Source of the DNA: Segatella copri
GTDB lineage: Bacteria; Bacteroidota; Bacteroidia; Bacteroidales; Bacteroidaceae
Assembly: GCF_026015295.1 (NCBI RefSeq)
Contig: NZ_JAPDUW010000002.1
Coordinates: 1-64,000 of the forward strand
Direction: 5' to 3'
Length of the DNA stretch: 64,000 nt
Below the pieces are notes generated by a model that saw only the letters and a list, made by a program, of their open reading frames with translations, did not search any database and was not told the origin of the DNA. Each line of letters starts with the position of its first letter. The stretch's first letter is position 1. Shown one piece after another: positions 1 to 8,695 of this stretch. The translations under genes were made by a program, and so were the position numbers.

Positions 1-728
1 CTTATGTGATAAATAATCCTTTGAACATCTTGGATCCAAACGGAGCCGATATTGTCTATGTCAATCTTGGAGGTCAAGAAGTGTATAGGATTAAAAACAA
101 AAATATATACAAGACTTATATACAAACATCTCGTTCTTATACATCACCATCAAAAGGCAATTTGGGGTGGAAAGAAGTGCCAATGCCAAAAATTATCCAA
201 ACAAGACCTTCCTCTAATGAAGATGTATCAAGTGAAAAATATCAAAAGAATGATTATTTGATAGCAGCCCGAACGGGTTATTTCAATCAAGCAAAAAATC
301 ATGGAATTTTGAAATTATATTCAGAAGGAGGACATGAAATATCTTCTGAAGAAATCAGACAAATTCCTGATTTAGACCCGACTTTAGTAAAAGCTATCTG
401 CATTCAAGAAAGCCATGCCGCCTTGACAAGTTCTGACATTATGACATCTAACAATCCTGGTGATTGGGGTGACGGAAAGTTGAAGAGTGCTTATGGTATG
501 AAGAAAAAAGAAAAAATGAGTGTAACTAATTCTTTGTATTATGGCATTAGAATTCTTGCAACCAAAGGATTCAAAGGTGGTGTGAAATATGATAAAAAAA
601 CAGGAGAAACATCATATGAGTTCAAAGGATGGGGAAATGCTACAAATAATTTTAATGGTGGTGGTGTTCGGAATTATCAAAACGATGTTGAAACAATGGT
701 AAGAGAATCTAAACCACGTAAACGATAA
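1..728 (+). CDS. C-terminal end of RHS-repeat polymorphic toxin with transglycosylase-like tip (5' partial)
   Basis: The reading frame is open from the window edge. Its first residues, YVINNPLNILDPNGAD, match the closing signature of RHS repeat-associated cores (NP.xxxDPxG), so the rest of the gene lies upstream. After this signature the tip is variable. Its last ~115 residues look like a lytic-transglycosylase/lysozyme fold: an ICIQESH motif (candidate catalytic Glu), a YGIRILATKGF helix and a closing NNFNGGGVRNYQNDV motif like the YNxG...YV end of SLT domains. Inference: an exported peptidoglycan-targeting polymorphic toxin. The RHS assignment is firm. The enzyme assignment rests on short motifs. 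The GTG at position 6 is not the true start. Confidence 0.7.
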   Translation, partial: YVINNPLNILDPNGADIVYVNLGGQEVYRIKNKNIYKTYIQTSRSYTSPSKGNLGWKEVPMPKIIQTRPSSNEDVSSEKYQKNDYLIAARTGYFNQAKNHGILKLYSEGGHEISSEEIRQIPDLDPTLVKAICIQESHAALTSSDIMTSNNPGDWGDGKLKSAYGMKKKEKMSVTNSLYYGIRILATKGFKGGVKYDKKTGETSYEFKGWGNATNNFNGGGVRNYQNDVETMVRESKPRKR

Positions 729-741
729 ATTCCAAAAATAG

Positions 742-775
742 AAAGTGGATGCATTAAATTAAAAGCATCCACTTT
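742..775 (+). terminator. Intrinsic terminator after RHS toxin gene
   Basis: AAAGTGGATGC (742-752) pairs perfectly with GCATCCACTTT (765-775) across a 12-nt A+T-rich loop and runs into a T tract. It lies 13 bp after the toxin stop and before the lipoprotein gene. Confidence 0.8.
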
Positions 776-798
776 TTATAATAGTAAAAATACGCTTT

Positions 799-1335
799 AT
801 GAAAATTGTTACTTTTTGTATATATATAACTATTTGTTTTCTAATTATTGGTTGCCAAAAAAGTACTTCAACTAATAGAGACAACGCCTATGATTCTGTG
901 GAAAAATATGAAACAGAATTAGAAAAATTATGCTTAGAATCGCATAATGGTTCTGTAACATATTCAATAAGAATAAAAACAGAAGACTTAACTAATGATT
1001 ATGAGTACAAGTATTTAGGTTCATTAAAAATTAAGAAAAATAATTTTAAAGTAATACAACAAAAAATATTGTCAGGTCAGTATCAAGATTCACAAAGAGC
1101 GACAGTTTCTATAAGATTGTTCTTAAAGGGAAAATTATATGGAGAATTTACCGGATTGAACAACTTTTACAAGATTAAAATTACATCAAATACTCTTTGT
1201 TTATATAATTATGAAACAAAAAGTAGGTCTATATTTGAACTAAAGGATTCTATACCAAATCTATTGTTTTTCCCTTATAATGATAAAGACAGTTTATCAA
1301 GTGGAGACATTTTTTATTTTAATAGGTGTCAATAA
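799..1335 (+). CDS. Lipoprotein, candidate immunity protein of the upstream RHS toxin
   Basis: This 178-aa protein begins with a short hydrophobic signal (residues 4-17) ending in the lipobox IIGC (Cys19), so it should be an outer-membrane or periplasmic lipoprotein. The mature part is Lys/Asn rich with alternating beta-type segments. I recognise no named domain. It lies 70 bp downstream of the toxin tip on the same strand, the usual place for an immunity gene. A periplasmic location suits protection against a peptidoglycan-cleaving toxin. The immunity role is inference from position and topology. A terminator between the genes argues for separate expression from its own promoter. Confidence 0.55.
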   Translation: MKIVTFCIYITICFLIIGCQKSTSTNRDNAYDSVEKYETELEKLCLESHNGSVTYSIRIKTEDLTNDYEYKYLGSLKIKKNNFKVIQQKILSGQYQDSQRATVSIRLFLKGKLYGEFTGLNNFYKIKITSNTLCLYNYETKSRSIFELKDSIPNLLFFPYNDKDSLSSGDIFYFNRCQ

Positions 1336-1492
1336 TTTGTGTGATTACGAGAATAGATGATAATATAGTTATAGTTGTATGAAAACATAATTCTTTGGAT
1401 CACCATATGGATTTTTCTATTTAAAAGATGTTGAATCTATCACTATTTTAATAACTTGTTAGAAAAGCCATAAAGTTTATGCAGGTAAGATT

Positions 1493-1545
1493 ACTCACAA
1501 TAAAATCAGAAATAGGAACTTTCTAAAACGGATTTTATTGTGAGT
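1493..1545. terminator. Long perfect hairpin, probable bidirectional terminator
   Basis: ACTCACAATAAAATC (1493-1507) and GATTTTATTGTGAGT (1531-1545) form a perfect 15-bp stem with a 23-nt loop, followed on the + strand by GCTTTTTCTTC. It separates the lipoprotein gene from the leftward small ORF at 1626-1886. The rest of 1336-1625 shows no gene. Confidence 0.65.
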
Positions 1546-1625
1546 GCTTTTTCTTCAATACAGAGAGTAAAATAACTTTGTCAGACTACCGTTCTATAGT
1601 TAACACTCTTATTTCCACTCCCAAT

Positions 1626-1886
1626 TTATCCTTTCTTCTTCAGAATATAGTTTTTCATAACCTCTTTTTTGGGTTCGTTACCGAACGAGTCTATCAGAAT
1701 AATACAATTGCCATCCCTCACCTTATAGAATATGTTGTCACCACTCGAAGGATGCACAAGCATCAAGATATTGCCATCAAGCACTTGGAAGGTACCTCTT
1801 AACTTTTCCCGCTCGTTCTGCTTTTCTTTGAATGTCTGTATCAACAGGTAGGAAACTCTTGCCATCCTTTTTCGGTTAAGTCTCAC
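1626..1886 (-). CDS. Small hypothetical protein
   Basis: An 86-aa basic protein (starts MRLNRKRMARVSYLL, ends KNYILKKKG). The middle has alternating hydrophobic residues (LDGNILMLVH, DNIFYKVRDGNCIILID) that read like a small beta-sheet protein, so I prefer this frame to the overlapping + strand ORF. I recognise no family. It points leftward toward the 1493-1545 hairpin and is divergent from rteA, so it may belong to the transposon edge or to the chromosome. Confidence 0.4.
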   Translation of the reverse strand: MRLNRKRMARVSYLLIQTFKEKQNEREKLRGTFQVLDGNILMLVHPSSGDNIFYKVRDGNCIILIDSFGNEPKKEVMKNYILKKKG

Positions 1887-2034
1887 AATCTACACTTTGT
1901 CAGCTTTTGGCTTTATTGTCCATTGTTATTATTCAATAATGGTTCTTTCTCTAACAATATGCTGTTTTTACCAAGAAATTACATAAAAGTTGTTATAATA
2001 TATATAAATATTCGTCTTTAATGCTTCCTGCCAT

Positions 2035-2042
2035 TATCTTTG
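2035..2042 (+). promoter_or_regulatory. Bacteroidetes -7 box upstream of rteA
   Basis: TATCTTTG matches the TAnnTTTG -7 consensus 62 bp before the rteA start. No good TTTG -33 box lies 19-21 bp upstream. The following C makes TATCTTTGC, also close to the CTnDOT core-site pattern, so the same bases could mark an element end. Either reading is tentative. Confidence 0.4.
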
Positions 2043-2103
2043 CCGATTAAAAATGTTAGTGCAAAGCAATAATGAAGTAATAGAAGCGTAAAAAGTAAAC
2101 AAC

Positions 2104-4404
2104 ATGGAACGCAAAGAACAGACCGGGCATATCTGTAGATGGATGGCTTTAGGCATCATGACTGCCATCGTTATCGTAGGATGTACCATTGTAATCGGCC
2201 TATTTGAATGGCGCGACAGAAAGGAGATTGAGTGTAGAAATGCAGAACTGCATCAGTGGCGAAAGAATGTGCATGACTTAAACTTGCACATAACGGAATT
2301 GTCACTGCTTGGTGAAATGGTTGCGGATTGGGACTCAACAGATGTAAATGAGTATCATTCGCTTCGATTGGAAGTGGACAGTATGCTTGAAGGCATCGCA
2401 GGTATTTGTCCGAAAGAAGATTCTGATACGATCTGCCGTCTTCTTGCAGAAAAGGAACAGCTCCTTCTGGATATAAAGGATGCTATGCAGGAATTGAATG
2501 CTACTCAAGAAAAGCTGACCGCAGAAGTTCCAAGAATTGTAGAGCAGAATAAGACTGAAAGCAAAAGACTTTCAGCTATGCCACAGCAGGCAAAGCCAAA
2601 GAAGCGAGGTTTCTTCAGCAGATTGTTCGGCAAGAAAGAAAATGGAGTAACAACAGGCAACCGTTTAACCCAAACTGAAAAGATGCTCACCAACCTAAAC
2701 CAAACGGTTGTTGCTAAACATCACCAGCAAAGCCGTAAGGTTGTGGAGATTTTGGATAGTCTGGGAAACAGAAATGAAAGTATCAATAAGCAGTTGCAAA
2801 GAGTAATCAGCATAGCTGATGAGAATGTGGATAAAGGCATCAAAGTTCGTGAGCGACAAATCGCAGACTTGGAAGGCAATTACACCTATTATTATATAGG
2901 GATGATAGGATTGTTGATATTGGTGTTTTTCGTATTATTCCTATTGGTGTGGCGTTTCGCATTCAAGACACGTAAGAGCAAGGAAGAAACAAGAAAGGTG
3001 ATGCTGACAGTAACGCATGAGATGCGCAGTCCCTTGTCTGCCATCAAGGATTATGCTCGCAAGATTAGCGGACTTGATGATGCTACGGATGAAAGCAAAC
3101 GGTATGCCGACTTGATTGTTGACACATCGAAAGGCTTGACTTCTATGATAGACAGTTTCCTGGTTTACTCCAAATTAGCGAATGGAAAGGCGACCGTCAA
3201 GGAACGCCCTTTCCGTATGATGGACATTGCCGAGCAATTAAAGATGGAGTATGAACCCTTTGCTGCGAAGAAACAACTGGAATTGAGCGTCAACAATAAG
3301 GCAGATGGTGTTGTCAATGGAGACAAGGAAAAGGTGCTTACAATAGGACGCAATCTGCTTTCCAATGCCATCAAATATACGGGAAAGGGTGAGATAGTAT
3401 TGTCCACAACCTATAAGAATGGTGTGTTCATGCTAAAGGTTAAGGATACAGGAACAGGATTGGATGACAAGCAACAAAAACAAATTTTCAAGGAATTTGC
3501 AAGATTGGGAAATGCGGTCACCCAACCGGGATTTGGCTTGGGACTTTCCATTGTCAAGAACCTCGTTTCACTGATGAAAGGAAAAATCGATGTGTCCAGT
3601 CACCAAGGGCTGGGAAGTATTTTTACCATTAGTCTTCCTATGGCTACAGCCGAAAAGCAGAATGTGGAACCAACTCAGTATAGAACGAAACGACAAGATT
3701 CGTTTACTGTCATTGCCATTGATGATAGCCATGTACAACTGAGTACCATCCGTGAGGCGTTTGCATCAAACGGCATCGTATGTGACACTTGTAATAATGC
3801 CACGGATTTATTGGATATGATGCGCAAAAAATCATATGATCTGCTGATAACGGACTTGAAGATGGCTGAAGTGAATGGTATCGAGATTCTGGAAATGATG
3901 CGTATGGTGAACGTGCGTAACTCCAAGACCATTCCTGTTGTCGTTATGACAGCAGCACCAAATGTGAGTGAGCAAGAACTGCTTGGCGCTGGATTTGTCG
4001 CTTGTCTGTTCAAGCCGATGTCTGACAAGGATTTGATAAACACTGCAAGAAAGTGTGTAAACGGTAAGATTGCAGAAAAACAAATAGACTTCTCTATGTT
4101 GCTGACCTACGGCAATGAAAAAGAGACTTTGGAGAATTTCGTAAAGGAAATGACTGACACATTGGGCAGTATCCGTAATGCAGCCCAAGAGGAGAACCGC
4201 AAGAAAATGTCCGATGCCATTCACCACGCAAGAAGCTCGTGGATGATGGTACAATCTGACGAGTCTTTGAACTATCTTTTTGACCTGATAGAAGATTCTA
4301 CATCATCAGACGACGTTATCAACCAAGCGGTTGAGGATGTTTTCGCACATGGTGAGGAAATCATCAAAGCCGCACAAAAGAAAATTGAGGAGGTAACAGC
4401 ATGA
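2104..4404 (+). CDS. rteA: RteA hybrid sensor histidine kinase
   Basis: A 766-aa membrane sensor of the CTnDOT RteA type. It has a transmembrane segment near residues 14-34, a ~225-residue external coiled-coil-like region and a second membrane segment near 262-285. The cytoplasmic part has an H-box VTHEMRSPLSAIK (phospho-accepting His305), an N-box GRNLLSNAIKYTG, and G-boxes DTGTGLDD and GFGLGLSIVKN. A receiver domain follows (LLITDLKM, Asp584), then a C-terminal HPt-like segment (AIHHARSSW, His707). Phosphate would pass to RteB, whose gene overlaps the stop by 4 bp. In CTnDOT the gene follows tetQ in a tetracycline-induced operon. Here tetQ is absent, so the inducing signal is not evident. 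Confidence 0.93.
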   Translation: MERKEQTGHICRWMALGIMTAIVIVGCTIVIGLFEWRDRKEIECRNAELHQWRKNVHDLNLHITELSLLGEMVADWDSTDVNEYHSLRLEVDSMLEGIAGICPKEDSDTICRLLAEKEQLLLDIKDAMQELNATQEKLTAEVPRIVEQNKTESKRLSAMPQQAKPKKRGFFSRLFGKKENGVTTGNRLTQTEKMLTNLNQTVVAKHHQQSRKVVEILDSLGNRNESINKQLQRVISIADENVDKGIKVRERQIADLEGNYTYYYIGMIGLLILVFFVLFLLVWRFAFKTRKSKEETRKVMLTVTHEMRSPLSAIKDYARKISGLDDATDESKRYADLIVDTSKGLTSMIDSFLVYSKLANGKATVKERPFRMMDIAEQLKMEYEPFAAKKQLELSVNNKADGVVNGDKEKVLTIGRNLLSNAIKYTGKGEIVLSTTYKNGVFMLKVKDTGTGLDDKQQKQIFKEFARLGNAVTQPGFGLGLSIVKNLVSLMKGKIDVSSHQGLGSIFTISLPMATAEKQNVEPTQYRTKRQDSFTVIAIDDSHVQLSTIREAFASNGIVCDTCNNATDLLDMMRKKSYDLLITDLKMAEVNGIEILEMMRMVNVRNSKTIPVVVMTAAPNVSEQELLGAGFVACLFKPMSDKDLINTARKCVNGKIAEKQIDFSMLLTYGNEKETLENFVKEMTDTLGSIRNAAQEENRKKMSDAIHHARSSWMMVQSDESLNYLFDLIEDSTSSDDVINQAVEDVFAHGEEIIKAAQKKIEEVTA

Positions 4405-5717
4405 AGAAAGTAATAATCATTGAAGACAGCCCTACATTTTGCAATATGTTGGGCAAGAAGTTGGAGGCAAAGGGATGGAAAACAATCTTATGCTACAATT
4501 ACAGAGATGGTCTGAAAGCTGTGAGGGAATCCTCTGAATGGGATGTTGTCATTTCGGATATGCGCTTGGGGAATGATAACGGCATCGACCTGTTGGAATG
4601 GATGCGTAGTAACGGCTACCAGAATCCATTTATCATCATGACATCTTACGATGAAAGCATGAGTGCCGTGAGGACTATGAAATTGGGAGCAGAAGACTAT
4701 ATACCGAAGAAATTGTTGCTTGATGTAGTTTATGAACGTTTGGAAGAAATCATAGACAAGCAGAAACGACTCGTCGAGTTGAATAACAAGATTGTTTACC
4801 GCAAAAGTGAGAAGTTTCGCCGTATATACAAAATGGCAGAATTGTTTGCCAAAAGCGACATGGCTGTTATGATATTGGGCGACAATGGTACTGGCAAAGA
4901 ACATATAGCGGAAAAGATACATCTGCAAAGCAAAAGAGCCGACAAGCCTTTTGAGGTAGTAGATTGCGGTACGCTTTCTGCAGAACTTGCCGTTTCCGCT
5001 CTCTTTGGGCATGAGAAAGGTGCATTCACAAGTGCAGACGCAGCAAGAAAAGGTTACTTTGAATTGGCTGCTGGAGGTACACTGTTCTTGGACGAGATAG
5101 GCAACCTGCCGAAAGATGTACAGGCGATGCTGCTGCGTGTGTTGCAATCCAAGAGCTACCGACCATTGGGAGCTATAAAAGACAAAGTGGCTGATGTGCG
5201 CATTATTGCCGCCACCAACGAAAACCTGCAAGAGGCAGTTCGGGAAGGACGATTCAGAAGCGACCTGTATTATCGACTTCACGAAGCGGTTATTGAGATT
5301 CCACGGTTGCGGGATTGCAAGGAAGATATTATGCCATTAGCTAACTTCTTCCTGAAACTATATGATAGGCATACGGACAAAGAAATAAAATGTATCAGTA
5401 AGGAAGCGCAAAGGGCACTTGTAAGCCATACATGGCCAGGTAATGTGCGTGAGTTGAAATCCTGTATCATGCGAGCTATGCTGTTATGCGAGAATGAGAT
5501 AATAGATGTCGAGGACTTGCAGTTGTCACAATCGGCATTGACAGAAGAGGCTTTGGACTTTGATGAACAAGAACGCAAGATCAATCGAGAGCGTATCTTG
5601 TGGGCTTTGAAGCAATGCAATGGCATCAAGCGTGATGCGGCAAAAATGTTGGAAATGAGCCATACTACATTCTATGCCCGTATGAAAGAGTATGGTATTC
5701 CTACTAATAAGTTGTAA
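4401..5717 (+). CDS. rteB: RteB sigma-54-dependent response regulator
   Basis: A 438-aa NtrC-type activator. It has a receiver domain (VVISDMRLG, phospho-acceptor Asp53), a sigma-54 AAA+ domain with Walker A GDNGTGKE, an L1-loop GAFTSA (canonical GAFTGA with the second Gly changed to Ser), Walker B GGTLFLDEIG, and a C-terminal Fis-type helix-turn-helix (RDAAKMLEMSHTTFYARMKEYG). Its start overlaps the rteA stop (ATGA), so the two are probably translationally coupled. In CTnDOT RteB activates rteC, and a -24/-12-like element precedes rteC here. The Ser in the sigma-54-contacting loop is unusual but occurs in some family members. Confidence 0.93.
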   Translation: MKKVIIIEDSPTFCNMLGKKLEAKGWKTILCYNYRDGLKAVRESSEWDVVISDMRLGNDNGIDLLEWMRSNGYQNPFIIMTSYDESMSAVRTMKLGAEDYIPKKLLLDVVYERLEEIIDKQKRLVELNNKIVYRKSEKFRRIYKMAELFAKSDMAVMILGDNGTGKEHIAEKIHLQSKRADKPFEVVDCGTLSAELAVSALFGHEKGAFTSADAARKGYFELAAGGTLFLDEIGNLPKDVQAMLLRVLQSKSYRPLGAIKDKVADVRIIAATNENLQEAVREGRFRSDLYYRLHEAVIEIPRLRDCKEDIMPLANFFLKLYDRHTDKEIKCISKEAQRALVSHTWPGNVRELKSCIMRAMLLCENEIIDVEDLQLSQSALTEEALDFDEQERKINRERILWALKQCNGIKRDAAKMLEMSHTTFYARMKEYGIPTNKL

Positions 5718-5730
5718 TGGTATAGGAACC

Positions 5731-5770
5731 GTGTAAGGAAGATTGGACGAGTGTCCGGTTTTCCTTACAC
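5731..5770 (+). terminator. Hairpin after rteAB
   Basis: GTGTAAGGAA (5731-5740) pairs perfectly with TTCCTTACAC (5761-5770), with an inner GGAC/GTCC extension. The T run after it is weak (TATTTCTG). It sits 13 bp after the rteB stop. Confidence 0.65.
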
Positions 5771-5869
5771 TATTTCTGCTTGCAATTTCCTCGTAAAAAT
5801 CTTATTCTATTGATAAAGTTGCTGATTATCAGGAAATATCATCATCCTATTGTTTAGTCTGTCTTGGAA

Positions 5870-5884
5870 TGGCATAGGTGTTGG
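5870..5884 (+). promoter_or_regulatory. Candidate sigma-54 (-24/-12) promoter of rteC
   Basis: TGGCATAGGTGTTGG has TGGC and TTGG separated by exactly 7 bp, as in the TGGCAC-N5-TTGC sigma-54 consensus. It lies 63 bp upstream of the rteC ATG, directly after the gene for the sigma-54 activator RteB. The match is imperfect at the -12 GC. Confidence 0.5.
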
Positions 5885-5947
5885 ACTAATAAATGATGTG
5901 CGCACAGAAACATCAAATTAGTACAAACCCATAAAAGAGACAGCAAC

Positions 5948-6577
5948 ATGGAATACAACATATTGATAGAGACTGATTTTTTCAACTTGCTGAATGCAGG
6001 TCATAAGAACAAAGGTGGTAACGCTTTGGAGAACTCATATCGTGAGTTTATCAAGGTTGTGGTTGATTTATGCAGCACCAACGTGAAGCAAGCGGTCTTT
6101 GCACTGTCATACGCAGAGACCGAGCTTGACTTTCATCTGTCAATGCCCCATATAAAGGATTGTTTGGGAACCGTAGGCTTGTATGTGCGCAAGGCTATTG
6201 CATTTGTCCGCAGAATGCAAGAGCATGTGTCAGCAACATATCATCTTCATGTGACCACATCCACTCCAGAAGCCTCCCCACCAGTATCATCAGAATCAAA
6301 GCCATTAGTAAAATGGACAGGCAATGCCGTTGACCTTGTAGAAATGGTATATGGCATCTGCGTAATGGGAAGCGTGAACGATGGCGATGTGAAGTTCAAG
6401 GACTTGGCGCAAGCCATGTACCAGTTCTTCGGCATCAAAGCCAAGGACTGCTATCGTTTCTACACCGACATCAGAAGACGCAAAAACCATAGCCGTACTT
6501 ACTTCCTTGACAGAATGCAGGAGAAGTTGAACGACAAGATGCGAAAGGATGATGAATTGGAAAGAATGAGACGATAA
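5948..6577 (+). CDS. rteC: RteC excision regulator
   Basis: A 209-aa protein of the RteC family. In CTnDOT RteC is a DNA-binding activator of the excision operon. The C-terminal half carries the family-like segment WTGNAVDLVEMVYGI, then SVNDGDVKFKDLAQAMYQFFGI and a basic tail (YTDIRRRKNHSRTYF) suited to DNA binding. A proline/serine linker sits near residues 104-118. It stands alone between the rteAB hairpin and a bidirectional terminator, facing the mob genes. No xis/exc genes, its usual CTnDOT targets, are recognisable in the window. Confidence 0.88.
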   Translation: MEYNILIETDFFNLLNAGHKNKGGNALENSYREFIKVVVDLCSTNVKQAVFALSYAETELDFHLSMPHIKDCLGTVGLYVRKAIAFVRRMQEHVSATYHLHVTTSTPEASPPVSSESKPLVKWTGNAVDLVEMVYGICVMGSVNDGDVKFKDLAQAMYQFFGIKAKDCYRFYTDIRRRKNHSRTYFLDRMQEKLNDKMRKDDELERMRR

Positions 6578-6608
6578 AAAACGATAAATCCCATATATGT
6601 ATGCAGGG

Positions 6609-6646
6609 GCGAGTAACTGAAAGGACAATTCCTAAAAGTTACTCGC
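6609..6646. terminator. Bidirectional terminator between rteC and mobC
   Basis: GCGAGTAACT (6609-6618) and AGTTACTCGC (6637-6646) form a perfect 10-bp stem followed by TTTATTGTTT. It sits between the convergent rteC and mobC genes. Confidence 0.75.
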
Positions 6647-6654
6647 TTTATTGT

Positions 6655-8658
6655 TTATTTCTGTATGAGATGCTTTAAGCTCTCGTCACCTGCGATGCGC
6701 TCCAGTTCATCCTTGACAATTTGTTTGACATCCTCCTTGATTTGGTTGTAATTGTCCAGAATAGCTTGCTTCATGCAGTCGTTGCCATCGGCATCCTTGA
6801 AGTCGTTAATGATAGGGATAGGCTGATAATGGCTTTCCTCTCGCTTTACCTTGTCGGTGTCAACGACAATCTCGGCATGGAAGATCTTCTGCTCTATGCG
6901 CTCGGTGAAGTTGTCGGAAACAGAGCCGACAAACATACCTTGGGTGAGTCCGCTAATCTTGCTTGGCGGAATGAGACTATCCATCTGGGTATTGATAGAT
7001 GTAGAGACATCCTGACGATTGATGGAAATGGACTGGCGCTTTTGGAGCACCTTGCCGAAACGTTCGGATAAAGTCTTGGCGGTCTCGCCAACGACCTGTC
7101 CGCTGAAGATATTACCAACGGTATTGATAACCACCTTTGCCTCCTTGTCTCCATAATCGCGAACCAACTGCGAGAAGTCCTGGAAGCCTAAACACACCGC
7201 CACCTTGTTGCTTCGTGCCGTAGCAATCAGATTATCCAAACCCTTGAAATAGATAGTCGGCAACTCGTCAATGATAACGGATGATTTGAGTTGTCCCTTC
7301 TTGTTGATGAGTTTCACGATGCGGCTGTTGTACAAACCAAGTGCCGCACCATAAATGTTCTGACGGTCGGGATTGTTGCCGACACATAGAATCTTCGGTT
7401 CTTCGGGATTGTTGATGTCGAGTGTAAACTCGCTTGCGGACATCACCCAATAGAGTTGTGGTGAGATCATTCGTGACAGCGGAATCTTTGCGCTTGCAAT
7501 CTGCCCCGCCAACTGCTCCATCGCTCCACCTTGCCATGCATCCATGAACGGAGATAGGTAGTTCTCCAGTTCGGGATAGCTCGTCAGTATCGGAAAGACA
7601 TCCTCATATCTGCGATTGAGCAGTTCGATGGCATGGGGAAAGGTACAATACTTCCCGTTCTTGTAGATCCTTAGGTACCAAATGATGGCTGCAAAGAGGA
7701 TAATCGGACTCTCCACGAAGAAGTCGCCCTGCTTCTGAACCCACGTCTTGTTGAGGTTGAGCATGATGGTGTATGCACTCTCATAAGCATCGGAAATGTC
7801 ACTCATGAAATCCGGGTGAATGGGATTGCAGCGATGACTTCTGCGAGGATCGTCAAAGTTGATGACATAGAACTGGGGCTTGACCTTATATCCATTCTGA
7901 TGGTTCATCATGTGGTTGTAGGCAATCGTCGAAAGGTCGGAAAACTTGAAATCATAGATATACATTGAATACCCCTTCTCTATCTGCTGTTTGATGTAGT
8001 TGTTCACGACAGCAAAGGACTTACCACTACCCGGTGTACCTAACACGATGGTCGCTCGGAACGGATTGACCACGTTGATCCATCCTCTCTGCCATTTCTT
8101 CTTGTAATAGAATCGTGTTGGCAGATTGACGGAATACTCGTTCTCCATGAGTTTGGTTTCCTGCATGAAACTCTCGTTCTCATTATTGAACACATCCTCC
8201 ATGAGGTTGTGTTTCAAGAGTCTGCTCATCCAGAGTCCTCCCATCAACAGGCAGATATAACCCGCTGTCATTGTAAAGATGTACAGCGTGGCATTGCCAA
8301 AATGTGATATAGGCAGAAGCAATATCCACCAGTTGAGGAAGAACAGACAGATACCAACGGCAAGAACCGTAAAAATCTTGTTCCAACTCATCTTCTCTGC
8401 CTTCACGCCCTTGGTTCCCAGACATGAGAGCGCCAGGAGTAAAAGCGAGAACAGCTTGGTGTAGAGGATAGAATGAAACAAGCCGCCTGTACGGTTGAAG
8501 TTGATCAGGATTCTGTCAACAACCCCGATTGTCACTCCCCACATGCGCATTGCCTCATAGCAATACCAATATACATTCATAATTGCGAGTATTATACTCA
8601 CGGCACGGAGAAAATCCATTATTTTTCCCAATGCTCTCAAATCGTCTTCTTGTGCCAT
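6655..8658 (-). CDS. mobC: MobC/TraG-type coupling protein (T4CP)
   Basis: A 667-aa VirD4-like coupling ATPase that links the relaxosome to the transfer channel. The N-terminus has about four membrane segments (near 20-37, 66-81, 96-115, 123-143). The ATPase domain has Walker A GTPGSGKS (207-214) and a TraG/TraD-like region with IYDFKFSDLS and VIIDELPTIYFKGLDNLIA (Walker B). It is the last gene of the leftward mobA-mobB-mobC operon, 37 bp after mobB. This is the gene called mobC in CTnDOT-type elements. It appears intact. Confidence 0.9.
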   Translation of the reverse strand: MAQEDDLRALGKIMDFLRAVSIILAIMNVYWYCYEAMRMWGVTIGVVDRILINFNRTGGLFHSILYTKLFSLLLLALSCLGTKGVKAEKMSWNKIFTVLAVGICLFFLNWWILLLPISHFGNATLYIFTMTAGYICLLMGGLWMSRLLKHNLMEDVFNNENESFMQETKLMENEYSVNLPTRFYYKKKWQRGWINVVNPFRATIVLGTPGSGKSFAVVNNYIKQQIEKGYSMYIYDFKFSDLSTIAYNHMMNHQNGYKVKPQFYVINFDDPRRSHRCNPIHPDFMSDISDAYESAYTIMLNLNKTWVQKQGDFFVESPIILFAAIIWYLRIYKNGKYCTFPHAIELLNRRYEDVFPILTSYPELENYLSPFMDAWQGGAMEQLAGQIASAKIPLSRMISPQLYWVMSASEFTLDINNPEEPKILCVGNNPDRQNIYGAALGLYNSRIVKLINKKGQLKSSVIIDELPTIYFKGLDNLIATARSNKVAVCLGFQDFSQLVRDYGDKEAKVVINTVGNIFSGQVVGETAKTLSERFGKVLQKRQSISINRQDVSTSINTQMDSLIPPSKISGLTQGMFVGSVSDNFTERIEQKIFHAEIVVDTDKVKREESHYQPIPIINDFKDADGNDCMKQAILDNYNQIKEDVKQIVKDELERIAGDESLKHLIQK

Positions 8659-8695
8659 TGTTTTTCTGTTTTGAAGTTATACCTTGATAATACGA

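Noticed and set aside
1578..1802. 74-aa ORF on the + strand
   Set aside because: It starts at a TTG, has weak composition and overlaps the better minus-strand ORF.
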